From: Lumnitzera littorea
Taxonomy: Eukaryota; Streptophyta; Magnoliopsida; Myrtales; Combretaceae
Direction: 5' to 3'
DNA length: 64,000 nt
NCBI GenBank assembly: GCA_024138015.1
Contig: JAMXBB010000004.1
Coordinates: 112,377,791 to 112,441,790, forward strand
The notes under the pieces are model-generated. The model was not told the DNA's origin. It saw nothing but the letters and a program-made list of their open reading frames with translations, and made no database searches. The position numbers and the translations under genes were made by a program. Positions 10,760-22,369 of the stretch are shown in pieces (position 1 is the first letter of the stretch; each line of letters begins with the position of its first letter).

Positions 10760-11370
10760 TTTCCCAACTGTGAGCATCATCTTCTATTTCAATTAGGAGT
10801 TCAATTTAACAAACACATTAAGAAGAAGAAGAAGATCCTATCAACCTTATTTTATTTAATTTGCTAAGGAATTAGGTAGGTACTTTTATTTATTTTTGTA
10901 CATGTGTATTGGCTATTTGTTATTTTTTTTAATTATGTATGTATGCATAAATATATATGTATATTATATATAGTATAAAGTATGNTATATATGACATATA
11001 TATACTGTGTATTTCCTTATATATATGTAGGTACACGTGATTATATATATATATAGGTATATGTACAAAGTGTTTTCTTGAAAATATATGTATGTATACA
11101 TGGGTATATGTGTATGTACATAGTATTTATTTTAGTATATGATAGGTATATACATGTATTATGTATTTTCATATATATATGTACATATGTATATACTTTG
11201 TATTTCCTTCATGTATATATATATATATACATATATATATTAGTAGGCGTGAATATGTATAGGAAAATATATATATAGTATTTTGATTTTTGTTATATAT
11301 TTATGTATACGTGTATGAGATATATGTACAAGTATCAAGAATTTTCATATATATGTATATATTTTGTATT

Positions 11371-11404
<34 letters not shown>

Positions 11405-13475
11405 CTAGACGTGATATTTAAATGTATATATGTATGTATACTATTAATAATATTTTGTATTTTAGTATATAGACATATATATAATACAACCATATATGTA
11501 CTTATGAATATAAAGTATAAATACATGCATATTATACTTGTACATAATATATAACTAAGGTTAAAATAATTTATTATATAAAGTATAGTATACGTATAAA
11601 TGTATGTATATGAGTAGTAATGTATATGTAAAAATAAGAGTATATTTAAATAGTATATATAATATATTATAATATTAATTTAATAAATAAAGTAATTTAA
11701 TAAATATATATAAGACTACCGTAAATTAGAAAAAAGGATAATAATTAAGTAAATTATAAAATTTAATAAAATATAATGGTAAGTATTTATATATATATAT
11801 TTATACTGTAAAATATAAGAAATAAGAAATAAAAAAAAATTTATGAAAATTGGGCAAGTGTGACATGTGGCACTTCCACATGCTACCACATCATCACTTA
11901 TATGTAAATTAAGTAATTTTCGTAAATTAATAATAATAATTAATTAGTTAGTCAGAAAAATAATAAAGTAGAAAAATTTGAATTAATAATTCAAAAATAA
12001 GTAATTATAGCAAAATATACTCAAAATAAGAAAATTACAAATTATACAATATAAATAATTATTAAATCGTAATTATACAAAGAAAAGTCTAATTTGATAT
12101 TTTATAACTTTTTAGTCAAAATAATGAACTTTGTGATATTTTTATATCACAGTCAAAATTGAAGATTACAACGTTCAAAACAAACCTCGCTACAAAAAAG
12201 TACGCTAAAAAACAATCTAAATAGACTATAAGTTTATAAAGATCTAATCTAAATCGAAAAAGTTATACACAATTCGATAAAAAACTTAAATCAATAATTT
12301 CACGCAAGTCAATAGTTGAGTTAATTAAACAATACGAATTTCCATACTAAGTTTAGTTTTTAATTCCTAAACTTACTACTTTTTATATTCCTTATTGTCA
12401 AGTGATCACGACTTTAACCTTGATTTACCATCAGACTATTACGACCCTTGACTTGAGTATAACTGAGTGAGTTTTTCCTAATGATTCCATACTTGTTTGT
12501 TTATGTAATTAGTGAATATAAATTGTTATTAATAATTGAACATTGGGTAGGGCTGAGTTATGCTTGTGTACGATAATATTTGTTGATCATGAATTTACTT
12601 TAAAGTATAATGACGTATTGGTTGTTGCGTAGTAAATGGATAAGAAATGATCTATTTGTAATGTTGTTGATCATTGAATAAAAGGACTTATTAATATTTG
12701 ACTTCAATAAAGTAAATCAAAACACGCATAATCATACACTGCATAACTACTTTTGGCCATCACATCATACGGAAGTAGTGAGAGGCCATACGTAGGTTAA
12801 TTATTTGATCTTATAGTATTTTATACAATGTACACATATGATATGACTTTATTTTAACCTACGGGATCATTAGGCATTGGAAACACCAACTACCTAGCTA
12901 AGTGTTAAGTCTAGAGGCCTCTATTTAAAAGATAAGTGAGAGCTGCGTGGACCTACTCACAATCATACGTAGAACTCAATTTTGATAAAAACTGAGAATG
13001 GATATACCATTATATTTTGAATATGAAACGTTGAGTTTCGTTATTATATAAGTTTTAGTATAATATCCAAATCTAACCATTGCCAATGTATCTCTAATTT
13101 TGATTTCGAAGAGCGTTAAATCTGACTTACATGCAATACCTGATCACCTACATGTATTTGTTTAGCATATGGATTGTTGGTGCATTCATTTAACTGCATT
13201 AAATTATTATATAACTTGTTTATTGTATGATTGAGGAAATTATCTCACTAAGCTAGTTAGCTTATACTCTTGTAGTTTACTTTCGCAGGCTGAGCTATTC
13301 GTAGAGTCGAGCCATCGTATGTCCAAAGTTAGTTATACATCAGAGGGTTGATGTAGGAGTAAGATGTAATATGAGTACACTTATGATATTATATTTAGAT
13401 TTTGAACCTTATTATGTAGTGAAATAATACCAGTTTAAGCTAAAAGATATTATAAACTTCTCATCTGTAAGTTTC

Positions 13476-13520
<45 letters not shown>

Positions 13521-13709
13521 TTTATATTTCAACAATTTGTTATTTTTATTATAAAATGATATTACTTATACTTACCTAACTTTAAGTTGTTAGTTGTTAT
13601 AGTAACCTTATATATCACATGAAGAGTTGTCGATTGAAAAGGGTATCAATCTATAGTCCTTTGAACAGTATATAGCAACTACCATGATTAAGTCTCTCAA
13701 GTTGCAACA
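9991..13709 (+). mobile_element. LTR-like element A, copy 1, with perfect target duplication
   Basis: 3,719 bp bounded by AGTAC on both sides (9986-9990 and 13710-13714). The left end reads TATAAACTCTG (TG decayed to TA) and the right end GTTGCAACA. Internal order matches A4 and A2: AT-rich 5' part, purine-rich stretch (10820-10835), donor-like AGGTAGGT (10874-10881), long TA-rich middle (10925-11810, with one N at 10985), then a conserved core (13100-13160) and an acceptor-like TTACTTTCGCAGG (about 13277-13289). A (TA)n(TG)n microsatellite sits at 13480-13520. No coding capacity. Best read as a solo LTR or LTR-only element. Confidence 0.82.
13480..13520 (+). repeat. (TA)n(TG)n microsatellite
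   Basis: A compound TA then TG tract inside element A1, absent at the same place in A4 and A2. It expanded after insertion. Confidence 0.9.
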
Positions 13710-13714
13710 AGTAC

Positions 13715-14870
13715 AAACCTATTCTTTTTGCTAACTTGATTGCCATATATAAGTTACTATTGATGTGGATGCTTATATTGTAATTTCTCACACCGAATAT
13801 ATTTAATCAATCAAATTAGTCAAATGCTAACAAAATAACTAAGAAATGTAGAAAATAAAAGCAATATAAAGAAGTAATAAAAGAGAAGCTATTGTTAATG
13901 TCATTGTCGACTAGCCATTTAGGGCCTCCCACATGGTAATTGACTACCCTGCCATTACAATGCTAGCAATGGCTTTAATAGCATATTCTCTTCTTTTTCT
14001 TTTTCTTTCTTTCTCTTTACTTTATTTGTATTCTTTTATTCTTTTCTCTCTTTTTTTATTGAACATTCTAGTTTTCTAACATCAATTAATTTGATTCATT
14101 ATATATATATATATATATATATATTCAATGTATATGGGATAAATTACCAAATCACATCAATTGCATTTTAATGGTAACCAAGCCAACACCAAACAAAGGG
14201 TTCATGCTTATTTTAGAAGTATAAATGTGCTGAAACCAAACACAGGGTTCATGCTTATTTTAAAAGTATAAATGTGCTTAAATGGAGTGCAATTCTTAAA
14301 GTTTTTAGGGTTATTTGTATAATGTATTCTTTAAACTTTAAGGTCAGGATAGCATCTTTTCCAACAAATGGGAAGCAAGTTTTTATTAAGACTCATGTAA
14401 TGATCTTACTCATTAGAATCATTTGCAATATTAGGCTTCCTTTAAAAAAAAAATTGTCAAAAATATTCTAGCTACTTGGTATAGTGAATAATAGACCATT
14501 GTGTAATTGAACTAATCAAATTTTATTCCTTTAGTTTTTAAATATGGTTTTCAATAATTCATGTATATGGCCTAAAAACTAAAATTAGATAATTTATTTA
14601 GCATCACTCATTTAGTAAATTGAAATTATAAAACAAACTCTATTGATTAATAGTAGCCGATTGTTGAGAAAATGCTTAAAATGTAATTGCTTTAAAGCAA
14701 GAATAAGTTAAATTGGTCAATGTAATAAAAACGCATTGAGTCATTAGTGATCTTGGAAGTTTTATAAAAGAAATCGTGTCCAATGGACAAAATAAATCAA
14801 TTGCAAAAATCAAATTTCATGTGTAAGTTTATATTGACTATAGCAAGACAATTTTTGTAACATGACAATG
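13715..14870 (+). repeat. Dispersed repeat R2, C-related
   Basis: Partner of R1 (2875-3735), extended on the right by sequence shared with the C repeats: AATTGAACTAATCAAA, TGGTTTTCAATAATTCA, GAGTCATTAGTGAT and CCAATGGACAAAATAAATCAATTG resemble 59040-59350. A1 inserted at its left side. Includes (TA)n at 14101-14125. Confidence 0.7.
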
Positions 14871-14904
14871 TGGCTCTCCATATGTGTAAATGGTACGTAG
14901 TCTT

Positions 14905-14923
14905 AGGTGTGATCATACCAGCG
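14905..14923 (+). pseudogene. 5S rRNA 5'-end snippet
   Basis: AGGTGTGATCATACCAGCG nearly equals the first 19 nt of plant 5S rRNA (GGGTGCGATCATACCAGCA), including 12 exact consecutive bases. The remaining 100 nt of 5S, with the internal Pol III promoter, are absent. Possible sources are a retroposed 5S fragment or a remnant of a 5S-carrying TRIM (Cassandra type). Chance resemblance is possible but not very likely. Confidence 0.45.
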
Positions 14924-14931
14924 TAAATATA

Positions 14932-15234
14932 TCATATAGATAATGGAAGAATCATGCCCAATGATTGAGCAATTTTATTCAAAACTGCTAGACATCCAAC
15001 TAAAGTGCTCATAAGGAAGAAATAATAGATTGCCCCATCATCAACGACACCATTAGTGCCATAAAAAAAATTGTTCATATCGTTGTTGGCAAAGTTTAAG
15101 AAACTCAATGCCAATGATGATAAAAGCAATATCCAACCATATAAAATATAGGAATGGCTATTTTCTAGCTTGGTGACTGTTGAAACCCTAAACATGTAAT
15201 CCAATGTGGCCAAAACAAGAGGCAGAACCAACAA
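14932..15234 (-). pseudogene. Membrane-protein-like frame, unrecognised
   Basis: A 100-codon open frame with three hydrophobic segments (about residues 1-15, 30-47 and 68-88), joined by short polar loops (VSTVTKLENSHS; NDMNNFFYGTNG). I do not recognise the family. Its N-terminal part (15137-15234) has a second, degraded copy on the same strand at 15906-15996, so this stretch was duplicated. It may be a fragment of a host membrane-protein gene next to the PGG fragment, or a fortuitous hydrophobic frame in AT-rich DNA. Confidence 0.3.
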
Positions 15235-15344
15235 ATAAGCTCCTTTTTGAAAGTAGAGCCATATTGAAAAAGGAAATCACCATAGTATATATCTATATAA
15301 CAACTAAATATACTTATAATCATCCATACATAACCATGTTCCAA

Positions 15345-15685
15345 TAAGGAGTTCAGAGGGCATATCCTTTTGATGGCCACCGAAGTAGCCGCTGCCAGTA
15401 TTTTTGGTCTATACAACCCCCCTAGCGGATCAAAATCCCCTACTAGCATTCAGTTGTATCATTGGCATAGTATGTTCATTATTTATAACGACACAGCCAT
15501 TGGTGTGATGAGGTGCATGACAGTATTTTTCATGGCCCATGACATTTTTGGTTAAGTCTTTGAATGGTCAGGGCACTGAAAGAAGCGCCCCCTTCCTGGT
15601 TGGCGGTCAGCGTGCTATTCATGGCATTCGTTCTTTTGCTGCTCTTCATTTGCATTAAGTTCCTGTTTAAGAATTTGTCATGAGT
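15345..15685 (+). pseudogene. PGG-domain (ankyrin/ACD6-like) protein fragment
   Basis: The plus strand reads KEFRGHILLMATEVAAAS then IFGLYNPPSGSKSP and a hydrophobic HWHSMFIIYN...CMTVFFMAHD segment. This matches the PGG domain found C-terminal to ankyrin repeats in plant membrane proteins (LLVVATLIATATFQAGLNPPGG...). After a stop and frameshift near 15555, a second segment (15566-15685) reads MVRALKEAPPSWLAVS followed by FMAFVLLLLFICIKFLF, a likely last membrane helix. No ankyrin repeats are seen upstream. In intact proteins the domain is a membrane anchor. Here it is a broken last-exon-like relic; PGG assignment is by motif only. Confidence 0.5.
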
Positions 15686-15905
15686 CATCACGATCATATT
15701 ATATGTATGCAATTTGTCTAATGTACCTAATATTTTGATCATCAATGTGCGCAATTATTTTACCCTAATATGATATTAAATTGTTGTTAATATTTTTAGC
15801 AATACCTCTTGATCTTCTAATATTTGTCATTAATATCATAACTTAAGTTGAATGTTAAACAAAAAAAAAAAGACGTAAGTTGAATGCCAACAATGATAAA
15901 AACAG

Positions 15906-15996
15906 TACCTGACTACATAAAATATATGAATCGTTATTTTCTAGCTTGGCGACCGTTGAAACCCTAAACATGTAACCAGTTGTGGCCAAAATAAAA
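15906..15996 (-). repeat. Duplicate of 15137-15230
   Basis: CTAGCTTGG.GAC.GTTGAAACCC and the flanking ATAAAATATA.GAAT blocks repeat the N-terminal part of the 14932-15234 frame. The duplicate has stops. The two lie 0.77 kb apart in the same orientation. Confidence 0.6.
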
Positions 15997-16104
15997 CCAT
16001 AAGTAACCTTTCATTTTCTTTTATTTTTTTCCTCAATTTGCAAGGTGTTTTTGTGAAGCAACTGATGGTATAGAAAAGGGTTCTGTAAGTTGAAGTAATT
16101 TTCA

Positions 16105-16970
16105 GGGTTCGGAGGAAATATATATAGTGCAATTTCAGGTGTAGAAAAGGTCATTTCCTCTTATTTGGTCAATTCGGTTTTCTAGCAAAGAGAATAGTGA
16201 AGGTTATGGCCATTTGATTATTTACTTGCCTAGTCTATCTCCTTCATGGTGTACTCCCTTTTTTTTAGATGTTATATAACTTAATATATTTATTGTAATT
16301 TGCCAAAAACTATAGTATATTATTATATACTTAAATTAAATGTGTATTGCATCATAATATATATATATATATATATATATTCTAACACATTAGATATTAT
16401 GATAAGGAATTCATCATTCAATTTAATTTATTGTTGAGACTGCAAACTATAACTTTTATTTTGAAACAATCAATTTTATTATTTTTGTTCAAGATTGAAA
16501 TAAGGGTTGATTCGATTTTGTTTCGATGTTCAGTTTACAACTTTGCTTATAGAAAGTGAACTAGATTTGTTGCAAGAAAAAATAATTAAAAATTAGTTTA
16601 GTTTTATTGGCAATTTGTTAGGTTCCCATGGTTAGGAGAGTTAACATGGATGCCTTCTTTTTGCAATCATGTTGTTGTGCAATCATAGTATCTAACATTT
16701 CATATGCAATTTTAATCCCTCATAGTTATGGGTTTTTCTCTTCGCCCTCTTATAAAAAAAAAAACAATCTAACTTGATGTTATAGTGATAACAAAATACT
16801 TGTAAATTGAACCAATCAAAGTTTTTATTTAGTGGCACAAAATTACAACTTTTAGACATGGCTTTTAATAATTCCATTATATGAACTAAAAATTAAATTA
16901 GATAATTTCATAAGCATTAATCAATTAGTACACTAAATCAAAACTTATAAGTTCTAGTCAACCGAAAATG
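16105..16970 (+). repeat. Dispersed repeat C1, left part
   Basis: Begins near GGAAATATATATAGTGCAA, as C3 does at 28292, and continues colinearly with C3 (28292-29100), C2 (42311-42860) and C4 (58330-59160). Shared landmarks are GGAATTCATCATTCAAT, a GCAATCATGTTGTTGTGCAA block and TAATCCCTCATAG. Interrupted after 16970 by the MULE; the right part resumes at 22463. Unclassified TE, non-coding. Confidence 0.8.
16961..16970 (+). repeat. MULE target-site duplication, left
   Basis: accgaaaatg, paired with accaaaaatg at 22463-22472. One G/A difference in 10 bp; MULEs normally duplicate 9-10 bp. Confidence 0.85.
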
Positions 16971-17080
16971 GGGATAAAGCATATGGAGGTGCTTGAACTT
17001 TTAAATTTGGGCAATTTGGTGCCTAATCTTTAAAAACCCACTATTTAATGCTTGAAGATTTAAAAGGCACTCGAATTAGT
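16971..17080 (+). repeat. MULE terminal inverted repeat, left
   Basis: Pairs with 22370-22462 in inverse orientation. Similarity is strongest in the first 60 bp (GGTGCCTAA block at about 17022) and fades beyond about 110 bp. Confidence 0.85.
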
Positions 17081-17406
17081 GTTTGTTTATAACATACGTT
17101 AGGATAGCTAACAGCTTGATTTTTTTTTTTTTTTTGCCACATGGATACAATCAAAGTGAGAAAAGGTAAGAAAAAGTTTTTGTAGTCAATCTTTGACTCT
17201 GAACTACATCAAAATTTCCACAGTGTAACTTTTATTGTTCTTTTAACAACCCCTAACCCCTCCTGTTCCCTTTAAAAAAAAAAAATCGTCTACATGAGTG
17301 TTGAAACCCTAACCCCTAAAAGCCTAACCCCTCAACGTTAATTTGTATTTTTTTAATTTGTTCTTAGCTCTACAAGTGCAAGTGAAGCATGATATTGAAA
17401 AATATA

Positions 17407-17827
17407 ATGGCAACCCAATCAAGCTACAATGGGCATCGGAGTGTGTGTAATCCATCACCAGCTGCATCATTTAGCATCAATAGTAGGGACGACAATGTAG
17501 CTAACCCCATGGTGTAGATGTCAGATGCCTACTATGTTGCTAACATCTTGGACACATGATAATCCAGGTCAACAATTTTTCAAATGTCCATTGTATAGAT
17601 AAGGCGGATGCAACTATTTTAGATGGAATAACCCTGTGTTTCCTAAGAAGGCAAAGGTGGTGATAAATCACTTGTTGAAAAATAAGCCAACAAAAATGCA
17701 GGATTTATATGGTGTACCAATCCAATTACAGAGGGAAGTTTGCTTCAGTCAATCCAAAAAGTGGATGCTACTATTTGGCATTATTGTTTTAGTGATTCTA
17801 GTCATGTACATGTTGAAGCGACAATGA
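17407..17827 (+). pseudogene. GRF zinc-finger protein with C-terminal membrane helix, decayed
   Basis: ATG at 17407 opens MATQSSYNGHRSVCNPS. After a frame change near 17500 the GRF zinc finger follows: CRC (17513-17521), PTMLLTSWTHDNPGQQFFKC, then GGCNYFRW. This fits C-x-C...T..NPGR.F..C......GC..F.W. One stop (TAA, just before GGC) splits the domain. After a linker (LYGVPIQLQ) comes a hydrophobic stretch, LLFGIIVLVILVMYML, before the TGA at 17825-17827. Small plant proteins of this build (GRF finger plus C-terminal TM) form a large family of unknown function and often lie in MULEs. It faces the transposase convergently. Confidence 0.75.
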
Positions 17828-18879
17828 ATCAATGAATCATATTTGGTTCAATTTCTATTAATTTTTTTCCTTTTGTGTACTCGATGCCTTAGGGGATGAT
17901 GTTGTCATAGATGAAGGAGGCCTTAGTTTATGTTGGAGTGCTCATAACAGGCTTATATGATGGCAATGAATTTAAGTTTCTTGGTAATGGAGTTCCAAAG
18001 TTGAATGCATTTGTTGTTGTTCTTTTTCATTTGATTTGTTGTTTAAACCATGTGTAATCCAAAGTTGAATGCATTTGTTACATTGAACTAAACTAGGGTA
18101 AAGCTGCTGTTCGGTTGAGAACATCAAAATAGTGGACTAAAATTCTTTCTTCTATTATTAGTTCAACAAGAAGTGAAATCCAAAAACTATTCTTTATCCT
18201 TACATTCGGTTGTTTAAAAAAAAAAAGAAAGAAGCTAATTTCTTCACCTTAACCAAACATGTTCAAATTGATTAATCTAAAATTAGCTGTGCTTTGCTTT
18301 TTTAAAAAAAAAAATGATTCATCACCATTCACTATACTATTTCAAACTAGCGAATCAACTAACCCATTTCGACACCACCTACATAACTCAATAACTTTCA
18401 CTTACATTGATCCGCAACTATAAGCTGATACAAAATCAACTGCTAAACACATCAAGATGAAGTCATAAACCAAAAAACAACCTAATTCATGCTAAGTTGA
18501 AAGAAGAAAAAAAAAATAATGCAACTTTTAAGCACATAACCCAAGTTACTTTATTGAAAACAAGATATTCATATTAAGTAAAAGAGCCACAGTCATCAAT
18601 GTTGTCCAACATAACAGCATTACAAAAAGTTACCAAAATAAAGAAAAACTAATAGCAGCCTCCTAATAATCAAAAGAGTCACAACAGGACATTAAAAACA
18701 TCAAGAGGAGATAATGATCATCCAATATGCTAAACAAACAGTAAATTCTCCCTTAGTAAACCTAACTACAAGTCATTTTGTCTAATCTATCGTCACAAGA
18801 ACCAACCAAAAATCTTCATTGTAATTGAGGCATATGAACATTCTAATCAACGATCACGATACAACCCAACTCATTTCCC
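17828..18879 (+). other. MULE interior without recognised gene
   Basis: Non-coding spacer between the convergent GRF and transposase genes. Plus-strand homopolymer A runs at 18218, 18306 and 18508. No motif recognised. Confidence 0.5.
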
Positions 18880-19320
18880 TTTCCTTTCCCTTTCACCGAA
18901 TAATTCTTGTATAGTGTCATCATAAGTCAGGAACTCTTCCTTCTTATCAATGAAACTACCTTGGGCTTAAGTGACTTCTTCTTCGCCTTAGCAAGCATCT
19001 TATCATCATTTTTCTCACACAATTCAACTTCCTCATCACTATCACTTCACGCAACATTAGTCATAATGTGGTCTTTATCGTAACCATTATCCTTAGCGAC
19101 ATCATTCATGACACTATCTATAATGTTCTCCCTTTGAGCATGTCCATCAAATTTAGTCAAGGAGTGTTCTTGGTGATCGTGTTGTTGTTTGCCACCTAAT
19201 GGGAATGGAGTGCTTTCGAAATATGCTCAAATTGTAGCATATACATCCAAGATTTCCTCTTAGTCTACTCCAAGTTGAGAGAACTTATAATCTATTCCTT
19301 TAATCTGGAAGACAAACAAG
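18880..19320 (-). pseudogene. Charged acidic/Lys-rich frame in MULE, unrecognised
   Basis: The minus strand gives a coding-like but broken frame: LTKFDGHAQRENIIDSVMND, then SDSDEEVELCEKNDDKM, then AKAKKKSLKPKVV, and KGKGKGNELG at the low-coordinate end. It alternates acidic and lysine-rich stretches, like a nuclear linker or an acidic C-terminal tail. It lies downstream of the transposase on the same strand. It could be a 3' exon of mudrA, a mudrB-like second gene or captured host sequence. I cannot name a family. Confidence 0.35.
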
Positions 19321-19564
19321 CTAATTTAAGCTCTGTCAAAGTAATATATTAGAATGCATAAGATGTTGAATATTACATACCTCTGTCTCCTGCTCCAAGA
19401 TATTAGTTGCTTTATTGAAGAGCCCCATTTCTTCTTCATTGCTAACTCTTCTATAATCCTCTCTGTGCTTGAAATGCTGCATAATTACACCTAAAAAATC
19501 CCAGTACATGTAAACAACGTGACATACACATACAAATATTCTTTTATAACAACCATACCTCCTC

Positions 19565-21376
19565 ATACTACCATAGTAAGGAATTCTCAATTAAGCGACA
19601 ACTCCTACTATTGTGACCAGCTTTTTTGCAAAACTTGCAGGTCATAATACGTCCTCTCCTTGATAATTTTTCGGTGGCTATCTCTTTCCCTTTAGCTTTC
19701 GTACCTTCTATGGATGATATCTCCAATTCCTCTTTTCTCCTTTGCTTTTGCAACCTTCCTTTCCTTGAGTGCTTCGGCAATGGATTCAGACCTTCAACAA
19801 CATTATGTTGCTAGAACTTCTCACCCCTTATACCTACAATGCTATGGCTATAAATATTCTTAAATGTTTCCTTCCTATAACACTCAGCGACATAATCTTC
19901 AAGTCTTAAGTTTACAATTGCAATTATAGCGTGGCAACAAGGGATGCTAGTGTCCTTACTCTCAAATTTCACTACCACCCAAGTGATTGAATACATTTAA
20001 CTATTTACATCCCTCCCAATTGCAACCAACAACTCCCCCTTGCATACTTCTTTTAGAAAACATCCATCAAGCCCAATCAGCCTCCTACATCCACTTAGAA
20101 ACCTTTCCCTTAACCCCTTAAGGCCTACATAAAGCTTATTGAAACTTAGCTTTCCATCTTCCTAATCCCTTTGTACCTGTATCAATATTGTTGATCCGGT
20201 GTTCCTTTCCTATAGCTCTCCAACATAATCGCATATGATGGCATACTCCTTATAAGAACCCATAGGGATTTTGTGTGCCTCTTCCCTTACTATACGACAT
20301 TGATGTAGTGTCACATTAATGCCCAAGTATTATTAAACCAAAGTCTCTAAATCAACCAGCTTGATATATGGCATAGCCCTTATAGATGGTAGGAAAATCT
20401 TTGCCAACAAACTACTCCTCACCCACTTGTTCACAAAAGACACACCACATGTATATTGCCTCCCATATGTCTTCAAACAGAAAGCTTGAGTAGCTTTATC
20501 AAATGAAGCATACATGAGCCATGGGCAACCCTCCTTTATACACTGAACTCTAACCTTCTCATGCGTGTTTCGAGCATACACAAAGTCCTTCTACTCTACC
20601 ATTGTGTACCTCTTCACTACATTTTTATACTCAGTAGAATCTTCGAATGCCATTCCAATCATGAAATGTACCTCTTTCACATTGGGATCAAATACCTTGT
20701 AATGTTGCTTCTTCCTTCAATACTCTACCTCACCCTCTTCCACCATATCGGATACGAAATCATCAGCTCTATGGTCTTCTCCATAATTAGTGTTGAAATC
20801 ATCTATCTCTCCCGACTCATTAAACCCAATTACCAGTTCACCTAAGCTATTAGTAGATTGCACTTTCTTTAGCCATGCTCCTAACTTGAACTCCTTCATA
20901 CTTCTACGAGCTTCGACCAATTCAACATTTGATTCCCCTTCACTCAAAGTCATGATGAGACCTCATCTAAATTCTCCAAGACTTCATTGTCTAATTCTAT
21001 AGCCTTATTATCACCTCTGCCTCCTAAACCATTCAAAGTTCCCTTAACTCTAGATGATGCATCAGCATGAACCTTATGCTGTACATATAATTCAATGGTT
21101 CCATAACTCCAAGGCATATTCAACATTTCCATAGCATCCTTCTCATCCCCTAAAACTCATAAGTCGTAAGCTAGTGTAGTGTTAGGGATGTGATATCTTA
21201 TTACCTCAATGTTGTCACATCTAACTTCCATTAGTAGCTTAGCTCTTAATAAGCTCCAATGAGAACTCGTAGATGTAAACCCATATGACATCACACTTGC
21301 TAAATACGTATGAAATGTTTGGGTGATCTTTCACAAATATGCCGTTGTGGTGACCAATAATGGACATGCCATTCAT
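19565..21376 (-). pseudogene. MuDR-family transposase (mudrA-like), internally deleted
   Basis: A possible ATG lies at 21374-21376 (MNGMSIIGHHNG). Next comes an acidic N-terminal region (about 20953-20717; GEIDDFNTNYGEDHRADDF), then a MuDR DNA-binding domain (20690-20345; FEDSTEYKNVVKRY, VRVQCIKEGCPW, AFCLKTYGRQYTCG, LVDLETLV). The catalytic domain starts (GLDGCFLK..CKGELLVAIGRDVNS, about 20100-20000), and the first catalytic Asp is present. Within about 20 codons it jumps into the SWIM zinc finger (SIPCCHAIIAIVNL, about 19950) and the EDYVAECYRKETF tail. About 200 residues with the other catalytic acids are missing. A basic region and CKFCKKAGHNSRSC knuckle (about 19640) close the protein. 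Stops and shifts also present. Confidence 0.88.
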
Positions 21377-22369
21377 CTTATATGTGAGTTATGTAGGGTC
21401 TACAATCCTGTCATTACACAAAAGTACGTTTTACACATATTATTTGAGTTTAATATATAAGCAATACAACATGTCACCTAAATCACATTTTCCTTTCTTA
21501 CATTTGGTATTATGATGTTTCAACATTTATTACAAAATAATGTGTTACTTCTCCTAATTCGGTATTCAAATGCATTTCTTATGTGAAGTAGCTGTTCACT
21601 ATAAACTCGGTTTTGTGAACACTCTAATTTTATATAATTTCTTCCATGAACAATATCAATTATATATAGCATAACAATTGACATTTATAAAATCATCTTT
21701 ATTTATCTATTTTCATTCCTAACAATAGATCCTAATCTAGTCATGTTGTAAAGAAACACATCTTAACATTCTTATTTATTTTACTTATTCTTGTCGCTAT
21801 CTTAAAAAACAAAAACTAAGAAACAAGCAATAATTTTAATCAAGGATATCGTATGGACCGCTAATACTACATGGAATAAACAAATGTATTCTAACACACA
21901 TGTGTGCCCCTCCAACACAAATAAATGTACCACAACAGTAAAGGAAAACGAAAGAGACGAATAGTACTTACCAGTGTTGTCGTATTGTCCTTGACAGGTA
22001 GCCTACATAGTTTTTGCGAGCTTGAATGGGACGAAAGTCAAATGGGGCCGCTGCAATCTATTTAGATGGAGATAAGGATGTAGGAAGCTTTATTTGTCTA
22101 AATGGGGAAGGAGAATGCCGTTTCGTTTTGTAGGGGCATCAATACAATTAAATTTGATTAAATTGGGAAGTAAATGAAAGTAATGAGGGAGAGTGAGGTG
22201 GTTGAAGGGGGATTAATTACGTTGAGTGTAGAGGGAAAATTCTTAGGTTGACATCTACCATACATATACAGTATTTTTTAATCAACCTTAGAGGACAAAA
22301 GAAACTTCCATTTGCTAACTCAGTATGACATTAACGTCTATTATCTAAAGACATCTTTGTGGGCACAAT

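Noticed and set aside
11078..11526. Open frames rich in YIYIYI / VYIC
   Set aside because: Translations of the TATA/ATAC-rich middle of element A1; the same kind of frame occurs in A3 (36254-36739) and A5 (61677-62462) with no conserved protein.
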